A stretch of 64,000 nt of DNA from Collybiopsis luxurians FD-317 M1 (lineage: Eukaryota > Basidiomycota > Agaricomycetes > Agaricales > Omphalotaceae), in contig KN834863.1 in the NCBI GenBank assembly GCA_000827265.1, positions 83,849-147,848 of the forward strand, given 5' to 3'. Below the pieces are notes generated by a model. The model was not told the origin of the DNA. It saw only the letters and a program-made list of their open reading frames with translations, and made no database searches. Below are positions 34,975 through 46,700 of this stretch, piece after piece; within the stretch, counting starts at the first letter, position 1, and every line of letters starts with the position of its first letter. The position numbers were made by a program, and so were the translations under genes.

Positions 34975-36445
34975 CGAGCATGTCGCTGCCCATCATTTCC
35001 AGCACACTGCCCTTGCTACTCACTTGCTGATATCTGTAGGCTCATCCCTGCCCAATCCCCATTATTCCCACTTCCCGCTCACTACTCCCACCTCCTGCCC
35101 ACTGTCCCTGCCTCTACTTACTTTTTGTCCGGACTTTTTGCCTCCTTAGTAAGTAATAAATATAATACATGCACATAATTATTAGAAATGACCTAGTCTG
35201 GCAATTATCCATTCCAGTCTGTTCCTTTGAGTTCATCTACAGTGTGTAACATCAGGAAAAGTACCTTAAGCCCAGGCAAATACAGAAAGCCTGAGGGTGC
35301 CCAGGAAAATGGCCAAATCCTAGGAACCCTCAGGCACTCTCAGGTACTCCAAGTTGCTTAGGTTGCTTAGGCTTCTCAGGTTTTGGGCCAATTCCTAGGC
35401 TCCCTGGAAGATGTTTGAAAATAACCTGAGAGTCCCTGAGGGCTTCCTGGGGCTCCCTGGGGCTCCCTGAGGATCCCAGGAGCAGAAATATTCTAAATGC
35501 TATAAATCATGCAAAATTACATTGCAAATATACAGTTATGCATTATTCTTGTGTAAATGTACAACCAGAACATTGATTTGGTGAGAATTATGCAGAGGTT
35601 TTCACTTTTTTCATGAATCACATGATGAGCTCACTGTGAACTGTCTACAATCAAAAAATTTTCCCATGGTCCAAACATGCACAATATTATTATAACTTAT
35701 TGTATATATACTATGTACATATGTATAGGCATTGTACTATACAAATACACTGTGCTCAAGTATATAAAGTCAATACAGAGCTTACATTAGTATAATAAAC
35801 TGTACTTAAAGTATAATAACTGACTAGTAAAACTGAAGTAATAGGTAACAATAAACCATTACAGCTATATAATAAAATACAATACTACAGTACATTAAAA
35901 GCTCTACAAGAGTAGGATATACAGAGTAGAAGAACAGATGAAAGTATATTTTATTATTTCACATTTATATATTGAAGCCTTAGGACACCTGAAAGATCCT
36001 CAGGGATCTTCAGAGCAGCCTCAGGGATCCCCAGGGACTCTCAGGCTCCACAGGATTTGGGGGGTGTCCCTTGGCATCCTGGGCAGCCTATGCAGCCCAG
36101 GACTCCTGAGAAGCCTCAAACTGCCTGAGGACAACCCATAACAACCCATATGTGCCTGGGCTATAGGGCCTTTTTCCTGATGAAGTTACATGCAGCAAAT
36201 AGCTTGTCATTGAGTTATTTCAAAGTGTTGGAGATGATACATTGTGTATAATAGTCAATAATAGTCTGTTCATTACATAATTGGGCAAAAGTCCAGACAA
36301 GAGGTGGGGACAGTGGACAGGAGGTGGGAGTAGTGAGCGGGAAGTGGGGACAATGGGGATCAATCATCAGACTGGAATCAGCCTGCAGAGATCAGCAAGT
36401 GAGTAGCGAGGGCAGTTGGGCAGCAGTGTTCGCCTTAAGGCCTTG
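34975..36445. mobile_element. element bounded by 160-bp inverted repeats
   Basis: The sequence at 34981-35145 (GCTACTCACTTGCTGAT, TTCCCGCTCACTACTCCCACC) recurs inverted at 36285-36440 with scattered differences. No coding sequence lies inside, and a second inverted-repeat element (35251-36186) is nested in it. Short palindromic words (CTTAAGG, TTAATTAAC) cluster just right of it. Probably a non-autonomous DNA transposon; no target duplication was identified. Confidence 0.6.
35251..36186. mobile_element. MITE-like element with CATCAGGAAAA termini
   Basis: Left end is CATCAGGAAAAGTACC...AGCCCAGGCA. The right end, read inverted, is CATCAGGAAAAAGGCC...AGCCCAGGCA. The interior is AT-rich and non-coding, with CCTGAGG-rich flanks inside each terminus. 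The right terminus recurs inverted at 63949-64000. Its terminal word is shared with the MITEs at 63.5 kb. Confidence 0.7.
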
Positions 36446-36554
36446 GGGTTAATTAACTTAAGGCCAATGTTAACATGGTTAATTAACCCTTAAGGGTAAA
36501 GCCACGTGATATCCACAATAGCAGAACAAGTGCTCATTTTCACTTTAACTATCA

Positions 36555-37343
36555 GCAATGTGCACAAAAGGTGACCTGTGGGACTTCTTCTACAAAGGAG
36601 GAAAAGCAGAATCAGAGCCACTATAAAGCATACTGCCTTGGATGCTTAAAGTTTCATGCTCCAGACTACATTAGATCTCAATATCAGCTTGACATTTGCA
36701 CAGTCAATGGAGGATCTTGGTTTAAACAAGGTACACATCAATCTATTACTTTGAATTACTTATAGATACTGCTATAGCATGCAAGAGTGCTGGATCTGTA
36801 CTTGGGAAAAAGGATTCCATGATTGCACACATTCTTGGTGGAAAGAAGCCATGTCAGCATGCAGGAGAGAGGGCAAAAAAGTCAGCTGAGGAGCTGCAGG
36901 GCAAATCCAGGAATGGTTCAAAGAAGAGAGGTAGAGCTGATAATAGTGAAGATGATGTAGAGGAGTATGTGGAAGCAGAGAGCTCAAAGAAGAGACAGTT
37001 TCTCAAGCGAGCTGAAAAGAAACAAAGCACACTGGAAGGTCACATCTTTAAGGGGATTGCAATTCCTTTCAGCAACAAAGAAATGGACCTTATTGCCACT
37101 CAATTTCTCCATGCCACCCTCTCTGCAAACCTCCCATTCCACTGGGTCAAGAACCTTGAAGTGATCAAGCTATTTCTGATGTTTTGCTCCCGTGCCGGTG
37201 ATGTTGTGCCATCTGCCAAGAAATTATCAACAACTATACTCACAAAGGAGGATGACCATGTTTGCAAGGAGGTTAAAAGATGGGTTAGCAAAAAAGATGT
37301 GGTATTGATGTATGTGCCCAGTTTTTTTCAGTATATCTTGTGA
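36555..37343 (+). pseudogene. hAT-type transposase fragment with BED-finger-like start
   Basis: A degenerate BED-finger-like start (GDLWDFFYKGG, HYKAYCLGC) precedes IAHILGGKKPCQHA. A basic linker follows, then GIAIPFSNKEMDLIATQFL, HATLSANLPFHWV and IKLFLMFCSRAGDVVPS. This is the front half of the hAT transposases common in basidiomycetes, where an IPF...SANLPF...VIKLF series precedes the catalytic core. The catalytic half and dimerisation end are missing. Several stops at 36.6-36.8 kb break the N-terminal part. Confidence 0.75.
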
Positions 37344-37439
37344 GAAGCTGCGATGCTATAAAGGATGTGACAAAGAAGTCATTAACTGGCATTAATATTT
37401 TGCATGATTTCAAGGTAACAAAAGGAATTTTTGCTGCTT

Positions 37440-37575
37440 CATCAGCAAAGTTACCTTTAGCCCAGGCTGCCCAGAGACACCTCCCAAATCCTGGGCAGCT
37501 CTGAGGTGCTCTGAAGTCTCTGGACATCTTTGGGCATCTCTGAGAGCAACTGGAAAGCTCTGATGATAGTTGCTT
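37440..37575. repeat. fragment related to the CATCAGG-type MITEs
   Basis: AAGTTACCTTTAGCCCAGGC and CCCAAATCCTGGGCAG resemble subterminal parts of the element at 35.25 kb and the MITEs at 63.5 kb. Confidence 0.4.
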
Positions 37576-37679
37576 CAACCTAAGTTTTTTGTTTTCTTTT
37601 ATGAGTAAATCACTCAGCAACTAAGACAGTACCAAAGTTTCTACACCCAAGGTCCAGTTTTCTGAGAGCCATGGCCTCT

Positions 37680-38400
37680 GACTCAGACATAGAGAAGCAG
37701 ATACCTCAGTGTCATGAACATGCCAAAAGTTCAGATTCATGACTGCCATGCAATCCATTGCAGTGGCCCTCTCTCACAAGTTGTCCTGATCATATGAACA
37801 GTAGATGTGTAGGTAATTCTCTAGAGATTGATTGGTACTTTCTGTCTGCCCTCTAGTCTGTGGATGATATGCAGTGGATAGTTTGGCTTCAATGCCTAGG
37901 GCTTTGCACAACTCTTTCCAAAATTGCAAAAATGAATAAGCTTCTGCAGTCAGAGATTACATCTAGCAGAAGGTCATGTTTTGAAAAGAACATGCTGAAC
38001 AAACAGCTTTGAAAATTGCAGAGTATCATCTCAATGGATATAGATGGCCTGTTCTATTAGATGATCAAAAACTATTAAAACTGCATCAAAGTTTTCCTCT
38101 CTAGCTTTTGGGAGCTGCACAGCATGGTCCATAGAGATCAAACTCCAGGGTCTTTCACCAATTGGTAGGGGTTTTAGATTCTCATAAGGTTTGTTGCATC
38201 TGGCTTTTGCACAAATGCACAAATGACAACTTTGGACATTAGATGAATGTCTCTAGAGCTATTTGTCCAGAAGACCTGATTTATAATCTTGCTAGTCTCT
38301 TTCTCTTCTGGATTCCCATGCATTGATATGTAGCTAATATATCCCTGTGCAATGTCCCATGATCCAGAATGTATATCCTGCCCATTTATTTTAGTCATCC
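37680..38400 (-). pseudogene. Ty3/Gypsy integrase fragment
   Basis: The minus strand carries RCNKPYENLKPLPIGERPW, SLISMDHAVQLPKA and FDAVLIVFDHL. It then has [20 protein letters not shown] followed by PQT. This is the Gypsy integrase series: zinc region end, LLxPLPIPxxPW, SMDFI and AYHPQTDGQ. Stops and frame changes break it throughout. No LTR was found. Confidence 0.75.
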
Positions 38401-38425
38401 ATCCTCAAATTTGAACTGAGGATTC

Positions 38426-38781
38426 TGTTGAATTATAATTAGGTATTCACAAGGTACAATTGGATATAGCTATTTATGGAACAGTTTATCTTTAGTTGTA
38501 GTGTACTTATATCTTGTCTTGCCATCCCATCTCAGTTCTCATGGTTCCTATCACATATACCCACTCTTGTGTACTAGTTCCAATGATACTTAGTTACATG
38601 TTCTCATCTGTCTTTTATCTAGCCAATGGTCTACTACATATAACACTGTGTACTTGTACATAAAGCCACCTACATATACAAACAATCTAGTGGCACTTTT
38701 TCTCTCTTTTGATCTGTGTGATCACTTCAGTGCTGTGTGCACTGTCTGCCATTATCTTACTAGTGTTCATAACCTCTAATA
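38426..38781 (+). repeat. Copia 5' LTR
   Basis: 356 bp, starts TGTTGAATTATAATTAGG and ends AACCTCTAATA. It is followed by GGTTATGGGCCC, the presumed primer-binding region. Confidence 0.93.
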
Positions 38782-39416
38782 GGTTATGGGCCCTGCCTAA
38801 AAGCCCTAACCACAGAAGGGAGTATCACAGTGGTAGCTATAAATTGTTCATGCCATCAAAGACTAACTTGCCAGTTTCACAAAAACCATCTGGCATAAGA
38901 ACACCATCAGGTAAAAGTACCCCTCAGAGGCAACCATTGCCTCCTCGAGCCACAGATCCTGAAGCAGCTTGTGCCCTAGCACAACCTATTTTTGATATCA
39001 GAGATGACCTAAAGGATTTTGCCTACAACCTAACCAACCAACAATATCATAGCTGCAAAAGGCAACCTTGTCCAAATAGGTATGACATAACACACACCAG
39101 ATTTATCCCAGAGTGGGGAAGACTCACCAAGAAAGGACAAGAAGAAATTATTAGGAGTCGTATTCATCATATATCTACTCAGGAAGTATCTTCATCTTCC
39201 CAAATTCCACACTCATCATATTATTGGAACCACCTGAAACTCCAAAACCAGATCCAGATCCAGAATTACCATATCCAGGATCAATTCCACCTTTGCCTCC
39301 ACCAGTTCCTAACCCAGTTCCAAATCCTCCATGCAGATCTCCTACCCCATCTGAACCAGATCCAAATCCATCTGACAGTGACAATTCAGATTCAGATTCA
39401 GACTCAGAATGACAAT

Positions 39417-40320
39417 ATGTCTAAAGCTATAAAGGCATTTGATAAGGTAACACTCCTTAAAGCCAATGGATCTAATTGGGATACATGGAAAACCCAAGTG
39501 GAACTAGCTGCCAAATCCATTAAATATGGAAATTATCTGACATGGAACCCTTATGGGATCAGCTTAGACCCAGAAGATAGGAAACCAACAGACAAAGATA
39601 AAGAGAAGGATGGTGATTTACTAAACACCATCATCAGTAGGCTATCAGATGGGATTTTCCAAAGGTATAAACATCACACTTCCACCCAAGCATTGTGGAG
39701 AAATTTGCTGGAAGATTACAATTCCAAGAATGCTCTTGCTGAATCCCATTTGCAACAACAACTCCATTCTCTTATATGTTATGACCCTGCAAAGGTTAAC
39801 ACTCATCTTGACACTATGATAGAAATTCAGGACAACCTTGCAAAGAGAAGTATCAATATAACTGATGATATTTTCATTAACACCATTATTGCTTCTATCC
39901 CAAAATTTTTTCTACCAACAATCAATGCCTTGATTGTAGTATCAAGATACAAGATGAACCCTGCAGGTGTTGATATCTATCATACATGCTGAAGCAATGG
40001 GACATGTAAAGACAAATCAGCCAGCTAAGAAGGAATCAGCAAACTATGCTGGTAACAACAATTGAGGATGTGGAAATTTTCAAGACCAAGGAAATAATAG
40101 GGGTAATTTTTGAGGTAATGCCAGAGGCAGAGGTAATGGCAGTGGAGGTGGATCTAGTCAATCTGACAACTCCACTTGCTATAATTGCAGAGGTAAAGAA
40201 CATTTTGCTAGTCAATGCCCATTGCAGAAACAGCAGAGGAATCAGGCATACCAGGCCAAGGAGACAAAAGGGGTATCTCCTAAAGCTAAAAAGCCTAGTG
40301 ATGGAAACTGGAGAGCATCT
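39417..40320 (+). pseudogene. Copia gag with zinc knuckle
   Basis: Structural protein of the retrotransposon. It starts MSKAIKAFDKVTLLKANGSN, then WDTWKTQVELAAKS and LICYDPAKVNTHLD. A frameshift near 39965 breaks the frame; after it the other frame continues HAEAMGHVKTNQPAK. TGA at 40063-40065 and 40111-40113 interrupt a Gly/Arg/Asn-rich stretch. The knuckle CYNCRGKEHFASQC (CX2CX4HX4C) is intact. The frame is then cut by the Tc1/mariner insertion and resumes across it at 43750, reading RAS-RNAEVTSSS. Confidence 0.85.
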
Positions 40321-40739
40321 ACAGTTGAGGACAGTCAAAGGCAACAAATTTTTTGTTTAGGTAATTCACTGGCCAGGTGAAACTGGATGTCAGGGTTTTT
40401 TTATTTTATAGATCTATAGACATAAATGAAGCATCCCTATGAGCCGATTCTCTGAATTCTCAAATTTGCCCTTCAGACTGCCAAAATTTGGCCATTCCTC
40501 CAAAAAAATCACAAAAAAAAATAAAAAATGTGGAAAGTACTTCTTTTGCTGAGCTGAGTTGATTGCAATAATAAAAAAGATATTGAATCTGTCTAGAATC
40601 CTGTATACAAAAATGGTAATATTTACACATGACTGTGGCGAGTGCACATGCATTCCTATTGAAGTCTTCAATTCCTCCAGATATTCCACTCTCTGAACTA
40701 TGGGCAGACTTTCAAAGCATAAATGCAATATCACCAGCC

Positions 40740-41460
40740 TCAGAAACCAAGCTTTATTTATCTTTGACCAATCTGCTGCTCATGCATCCTTAGGGCCTGA
40801 TGCGCTGAAGGCTTTTGAGATGAACAAAGGGAATGGAGACAAACAGCGCTGGCAGTGGGACACAGTAATTCCTTTCTCCAACCCTGTCACTGAGCATCAG
40901 GGCAAGATTCAGAAAATGACACTTCCTGATGGATGTGTCAAGGGTTTGCAGATGATTCTCAAGGAGCATGGTTTTGATCTTACAGATATCAAAAAAGCAA
41001 AATGCTCACCAGTGTGCCCATTTGAGAATGAACACTGTTGTATGGCTCATCTCCTCAGTAAACAAGAAGATTTTGCAAAGCAGCCATCAATGCTTGAGAA
41101 GTTGATCACTGAATCTGATCATTACTGCATACTTTTACCAAAGTTTCACTGCAAGTTGAATCCAATTGAGATGGTAAGTGTTCATTCAAGTATATTTCAA
41201 GATTTTCACTATTTAGACTACAGTACTGGGGTTGGTGCAAGTATTGCTATAGGCAATTACCCAAGAAGACATTTCAAGATGCCAAGGATGCAGCCTTCAA
41301 ATATCTCAGTGCCTGTCCAACTGATGACATCCATCATTTCATCAATTGTGCACGGAGATTCATGAGTGCATACTGAATTGGATTGACTGGCAAGGCAGCA
41401 GAATGGGCCATAAAGAAGCAGCAGCAGCACTGAGCAGTTATGAGTCTGGAATGAAATGAA
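40740..41460 (+). pseudogene. DDE transposase (Tc1/IS630-like) C-terminal half
   Basis: Reads FIFDQSAAHASLGPDALKAF, FNPVTEHQG-type loops (PFSNPVTEHQGKIQKM), LQMILKEHGFDLTDI and CPFENEHCCMAHLLS. It then has LLPKFHCKLNPIEM, with the catalytic Glu in NPIE. After a frame change it continues FQDAKDAAFKYLSACPTDDI and FMSAY-TGA-IGLTGKAAEWAIKK. The Asp of FDQS and the Glu of NPIE are present; the first catalytic Asp is not readable. TGA 41374-41376 and 41431-41433 replace likely Arg codons. Confidence 0.8.
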
Positions 41461-42975
41461 GGAGTCGTCTTGCAGTGGACTTGACCATTTTCCCACATTT
41501 GTCATTTTTTCCCCATCTTTGGATGTGTCACTTCTTTTGTGACACTTGCTATGTGCATGACCTACTTGACCACCATGGCCTCTGTCCTCTCCATGTCCCT
41601 TCACCTTTTATTTCTCTGTTTGCCTTGATCGTGTGTTTCTGCCTACTCTAACTCCAACCCCTTCCCATTGCAATCCCCAACTGTTTAGTCAATATCCTTT
41701 GAGGGAAATTGATCGCAAGCATTCGTATGCACAAGGGTCGCAGCAACATGTTTCAAAAAAAATAAATAAAAATTTTAAAGGAAAACAAGTCATCGCACTG
41801 TCGCTTGCCAACCCTGACCAGCTTGAACCCAATCGCTGCTGCTCATCTCACATCTGGCTCTCTCTATGGAAATTTTGTTATACCCCTTGCTCCAAGGCTA
41901 TCACCCACCAGAGGAGGTTCTGTTTATGGACTCTTCTGTCTCATTTACATTTCAGTTGGTACATTGTGCTTCCTTGACCTCTATTCCCCATTTCATCACT
42001 ATCCCTTCCTTCTTGTTATCAATTATTTTTTTTTTATGACCCACCCCCCTGTTCTTCTCTTTGTGTCTTACATTTTTTATTACTTCCCATTTGAATTTTT
42101 ATCCTCATAAAATCTTCTCTTTCATTTCTCTTCATCACCCTTCCTTCCACCAATGGTTGACCAACATCCCACACCTTTATCTAAGTTTGAGATTGTCCTG
42201 TGATTCCGCTTCCTTTCTTTGCACCCACTGGTCACTTACTAGCTCTTTGTCTTCATTTAGCTCTACAATATTTTTGTCAGATCCCATTCTCTGTCTTCTC
42301 TCCCTTCACGACCTTCACACTCTAGGCATTGTCTCAACCTTGTGCCATTTGCATTTTTGGAGCTTCTGTTGTCATGCTTATCATCCTTGACATGTTTTAC
42401 AGCCTTTTTTCTTGCCTAATGACATCCTGCTATTCCTAGATTTGCTAGTATGTGATATGCTCTCTCTCTTTTATTTTGGATAATGTTTTGATGTCTGTCT
42501 CTCCAGGGATCTTCTGGCGCTCTTGTGGCTGGTTCCGTCGCCTCAAAATTTTTTACTCATGAATGCTACCTGTCAGATTTGGATATCTTTTGCTCTATGT
42601 CATCCAGTGCAGATATTGGGTTTTGGTTGATGGCTCATGGTTTCCTCTTTCGACCTTCCTCTGATCAGGATTCTGTCTTTTCTTTGGATCATATCTGTGC
42701 AATGACTTCGGCCTAACTCTTCAACCAATTCCTTCTATGAATCTCACAAGATTCACAAAGTTTGGTCTTTTTCTGTGGCAGATGGTAGCAAGTTTGTTCA
42801 AGTCATTGCTACCATGCACTCACCTGTTGCTGCTATTCTCTCTTTTCACTCTAGTGCATTCCTTATTCCTTTTCCTTGTTCTTCTCTTTAACATGTCCCA
42901 CAGCTTGTGTTTTGAATTTCTTTTTGAATGTTGCAGCCTATAGTTTGTTCCTGCACCTTACTTTTTTGGAGCATG
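41437..42975 (+). pseudogene. F-box/nucleotidyltransferase-like remnant (cassette copy)
   Basis: Opens with the inverted copy of the upstream block (TATGAGTCTGGAATG, GGACTTGACCATTTTCCCAC, GATGTGTCACTT). It then reads SDPILCLLSLHDLHTLGIVS, GSVASKFFTHECYLSDLDIF (GS...DLD kept) and GFWLMAHGFLFRPSSDQDSV. These align residue by residue with the gene at 18.5-20.2 kb (DPILCLLNLRDL, GSVALKFF, GFWLMACGLIFRPSSGQDPV). The later part is decayed. Confidence 0.75.
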
Positions 42976-43032
42976 TCAATCTCACTCTGGATCCTAATGC
43001 CTCTCACACACCTTCCAGCAGGTGTTGCATAA

Positions 43033-43374
43033 AGTGTTGGTAATGTTTGTCATTGACCACCAACACCTTTTCCCTGGGAGCCGCATTTGTCGAGAGATGG
43101 CTTTCTATGTCACAGATGCCACAGTCCAGAATATTGCACAGATGGGAGAGATCAGAGATATTTTGCAGGATCAGGTGGTTCATGTCAACATCAATGCTTG
43201 AAAGAATGGGAATAAGGGTTCTGTCTTCATTATCATTATCTGTGGGGAGCTCTCTATTAGTGTTATTTTGGCAGTTGAATTTGACTACAATGTGTGGGAG
43301 ATTGAGGATGATAGTGATAGGTGGAAGACAAAACTCATTGCTTTGATGAATGAAGGTTATGTTTTTTAGTGTTT
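43033..43374 (+). pseudogene. MYND-family C-terminal domain remnant (cassette copy)
   Basis: Reads VLVMFVIDHQHLFPGSRICR, EMAFYVTDATVQNIAQMGEI, a TGA at 43199-43201, then GSVFIIIICGELSISVILAV and NVWEIEDDSDRW. It aligns with exon 2 of the MYND gene at 11.6-12.1 kb, but the finger is missing. ATGTCTGGACTCGTACATGCC follows at 43449, as at 32850 on the other strand. Confidence 0.7.
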
Positions 43375-43749
43375 GTATCTTACAATTTGTATACAGTATT
43401 GTGGTAAAATTCACATATACAGAGCTCTGTGTCAGTACAATTTTTTTGTGTGTATGTCTGGACTCGTACATGCCATGCACAAAGTGTGATGGCCCATCCC
43501 ACAAGTCTCTGCACAGGCAATGATGCAGATTGACACTATATTAAACTAAAATTGAACATATTTGGCCTCTAAAATTTTGGTGAAACCCTGCCAAAAATTG
43601 GCTGTTCCTTAATACTCATGGGAATTTTTTTGGAAGTGGTTTTTTGGGCTCTTTTTGACATTCCAAGTCAGTTCTGATAAAAATTGGAGGCATAGAAGCC
43701 TGGGTTGAGGCTCAACAAAATTTGTCGCCCTTGACTGTCCTCAACTGTA

Positions 43750-46700
43750 GAAATGCAGAGGTCACTTCTTCATCTACAATTGAAGAAATCCCAGAACCAT
43801 CATGGGTAGCTGCTGAAATTTTAAAAGGGGAATCTGGATAAGTAATTTTTGATTTTTCTGACATTGTTAATTCCATGGTGGAAGCAGGACCTGCTATCAA
43901 AGCTTCAGAACAGCTGGAGGACAGCAGAAGTTGACTGCAAAGGCTGAAAGAGGAGCATGAAGCTGAACTTAAAGAAATGGCATATTCTGTTTCTCACAGC
44001 TATGGATCCATCTTGTTTGACTCCAGATGTTCTTCCCATAGGACAACCCTTGGCAATGAATTGAAAAATAACAGACCTACCCATACCAGAATCATTCAAG
44101 CAGCAAATGGTGAAACTTTCACAGCCAATATATCTGGTATGCTTCACCTTGATCTCCCCATAAATAATAGGGGCATGGTAAAACCCTTATCACTATATAA
44201 CATCTTACTATGCCTAACACCCTAAATACTCTCATCTCATTGGGGAAACTTGATGATGCAGAATATGCCATCCACATTGAAAATGGTAATATGGAGATTA
44301 TCAATAAACAAGGGGAGCAAGTAGGAATGATTCCCAAGGTCAATGAATTATATCAAATCCATTCCACAGAGTATGCCTATGCAACCAAAGCTGACAGACA
44401 GGTTTCACTTTATGAAGCCCATTGTATTTCTGGACATCAGAATTATGCTTATGTGAAGCATATGTTTCAGAAAAACCAGGTTTGTGGGATCAAACTGAAT
44501 CCTAAACAGATGGACAAACCAGAATGCTGTACTTGTATGCTAGCCAAAGCTACAAGATTCCCTATTGCCAAAATCAGATCATCCCTCTGTGCAGAAAATT
44601 TTGGTGATATTTTTCATATGGATGTTTGGGGACCAGATTCTATTTGTACCCTAAATCATTGCACTTATGCACTCACTATTGTGGACAAAGCCACCATAAG
44701 GTTGGAGGAACCTTTGCTTAAAAGCAAAGACAAATTATTTACTCAGTACATTATCCTCCAAACCAGTCTCCAAACTCAATACAGCACTACTGTCAAAATT
44801 CTTCACTCTGATTGAGGAGGAGAATTTCTTAGCAATAAATTCACTGTGTACTTGGAGCAACTAGGTACCAAACAGAGGTTAACAGTTCATGACACTCTGG
44901 AACACAATGGAATTGCAGAACAGACCCATCAGACATTGCTCAGTGCAGTCCAAAGCCTCATGATTTCATTGGGACTCCCAAAATGGTTATGGGATTTTAT
45001 GATGCACTATGCTGTATATGTCTGGAATAGGACACTGAAGAAAGCCATAGGAATGGCTACTCCATTTGAAAAATGGTTTGGTAAAGTTCCAGATATTTCT
45101 AACTTTCACATTTTTATAGTACAGTTTATGTTAAATGAGAAGTCAGCCCTGGAAAATTGGAACCACTGGTACATGAAGGACAATGGATAGGTATTGATAC
45201 AGAGTCAGAAAGACACTATATCTATTGACCAGAAAGGAAAACAGTAACAACTGAATGAAACATAGTATTTTCTGACAGGCAGATCCAACTTGTTGAAGGG
45301 GAGGATGGAAATTTAGGAAATTTGGAAACATTGATCACTGAGTCAGCCTGTTATCTCAGTTCCAGAAGAAATTGCAGAGCCCATTCCACCTGAGAAGATT
45401 ACTGGTAAATGAACCAGAAGATCTACCCAGAAGGTCAGACAAATTACTGAAGAAAATGCTGAGGAAAACAGGGAACTTTGTCATTTGACAGCATCCCTTG
45501 CACAGGTAACATCAGAAATAGAGTCTGATCCTTTATCAGTTGCAGAAGCCATGCAACATCCAGATTGGCCCAAATGGTTGGAAGCCATAAAGGAAGAAAT
45601 TCTAGACTCCAGCAGCATGGAACTTATGACATTGTCATTCCACCTGACAATGCAAACATTCTCACATCCAAATGGGTTTTTAGAACCAAAAAGGATGAAA
45701 CTGGGAAAGTCATTGGCTATAGAGCCAGACTAGTGGTACAAGGATTTAATCAGATCCCAGACATTGATTACTTCCCAGATGAGACTTTTGCATCTGTTGC
45801 TAAATTAGCATCAGCTTGCACTGTCCTCAGCATAGCAGCTGAAAAGAATATGGCCATTCATCAAATGAATGTAAAATTGGCATATCTTTATGAGAAATTG
45901 GACAACAATGAAAGGATCTTTATGAAAGCACCACCAGGAATCAATATAGGTGTTAAACCAGGACAAGTGCTTCGCCTCAAATTGGCACTATATGGTCTTA
46001 AACAAGCTGGTAGATGATGGCATCAGTGATTCAGAGAAATCATGACAAAAATAGTATTTAAAAGGTCTGATTTTGATCATGCTGTATTCTATCACACAGA
46101 TCCCTTCAGCATCATCTTTATTCATGTTGACAACATGATGCTAGTCACCAAAATTCTATCTACCATGGAGCAGTTGAAAAAGGCAATAAAGGACATAATT
46201 GAAGTGGTCAATTCAGGATCCATTCATTGGCTACTTGTGATAGAGATTCACAGATCTCTCTATTCAAAATCCATTCATTTATCACAGAGATCCTACATCA
46301 ATGCCATTCTCTCCCAATATGGATTTTCTGACATCAAACCCCTTACTATTCCATTTGACCCTCATGTCCATCTTACAAAAGACCAAATGCCAACCACAGT
46401 CAAGGAAATCACTCAGATGTGTGACAAACCCTACAAGGAAGCCCTTGGTGCATTGCAGTATCTCTCAGTTGCTACTCAACCAGACATCACCTATGCAGTG
46501 TCTATCTTGGCACACTTTTCCCAGAACCCTGACATTGCGCATTGGAACACTTTGAGGCATGTATATGCTTATTTGAAGTCTACAAGAGACACATGGCTCA
46601 CCCTTGGAGGAAAGCAGGAGGATATTACAGGATATTTGGATGCAGATGGAATGTCACAGGAAGAAAGACATGTGATCTCAGGATATGTGTTTATGCTCAA

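Larger units (their letters stand above)
40322..43747. mobile_element. Tc1/mariner-type element nested in Copia, carrying cargo
   Basis: Termini are CAGTTGAGGACAGTCAA at 40322 and its near-perfect inverse ending at 43747, both flanked by TA (40320-40321, 43748-43749). Removing the element and one TA restores the Copia frame exactly. The 3426 bp hold a DDE transposase remnant (40.74-41.46 kb) on the left. Then come an F-box/NTase-like remnant and a MYND-family C terminus related to the 7-20 kb cassette. Either the cassette piece inserted into the transposon later, or the element picked it up. Confidence 0.85.

Noticed and set aside
39224..39412. Proline/aspartate-rich frame that could be a small secreted protein
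   Set aside because: It lies within the Copia leader/gag region in an alternative frame with a PxPxP-type simple composition; no start context or homology signal.
20571..43466. ACGAGTCCGGA word as terminal inverted repeat of the cassette
   Set aside because: Homology extends beyond the word on the MYND side (to GGCCCATCCC), so it cannot be a clean terminus; kept only as a shared block.
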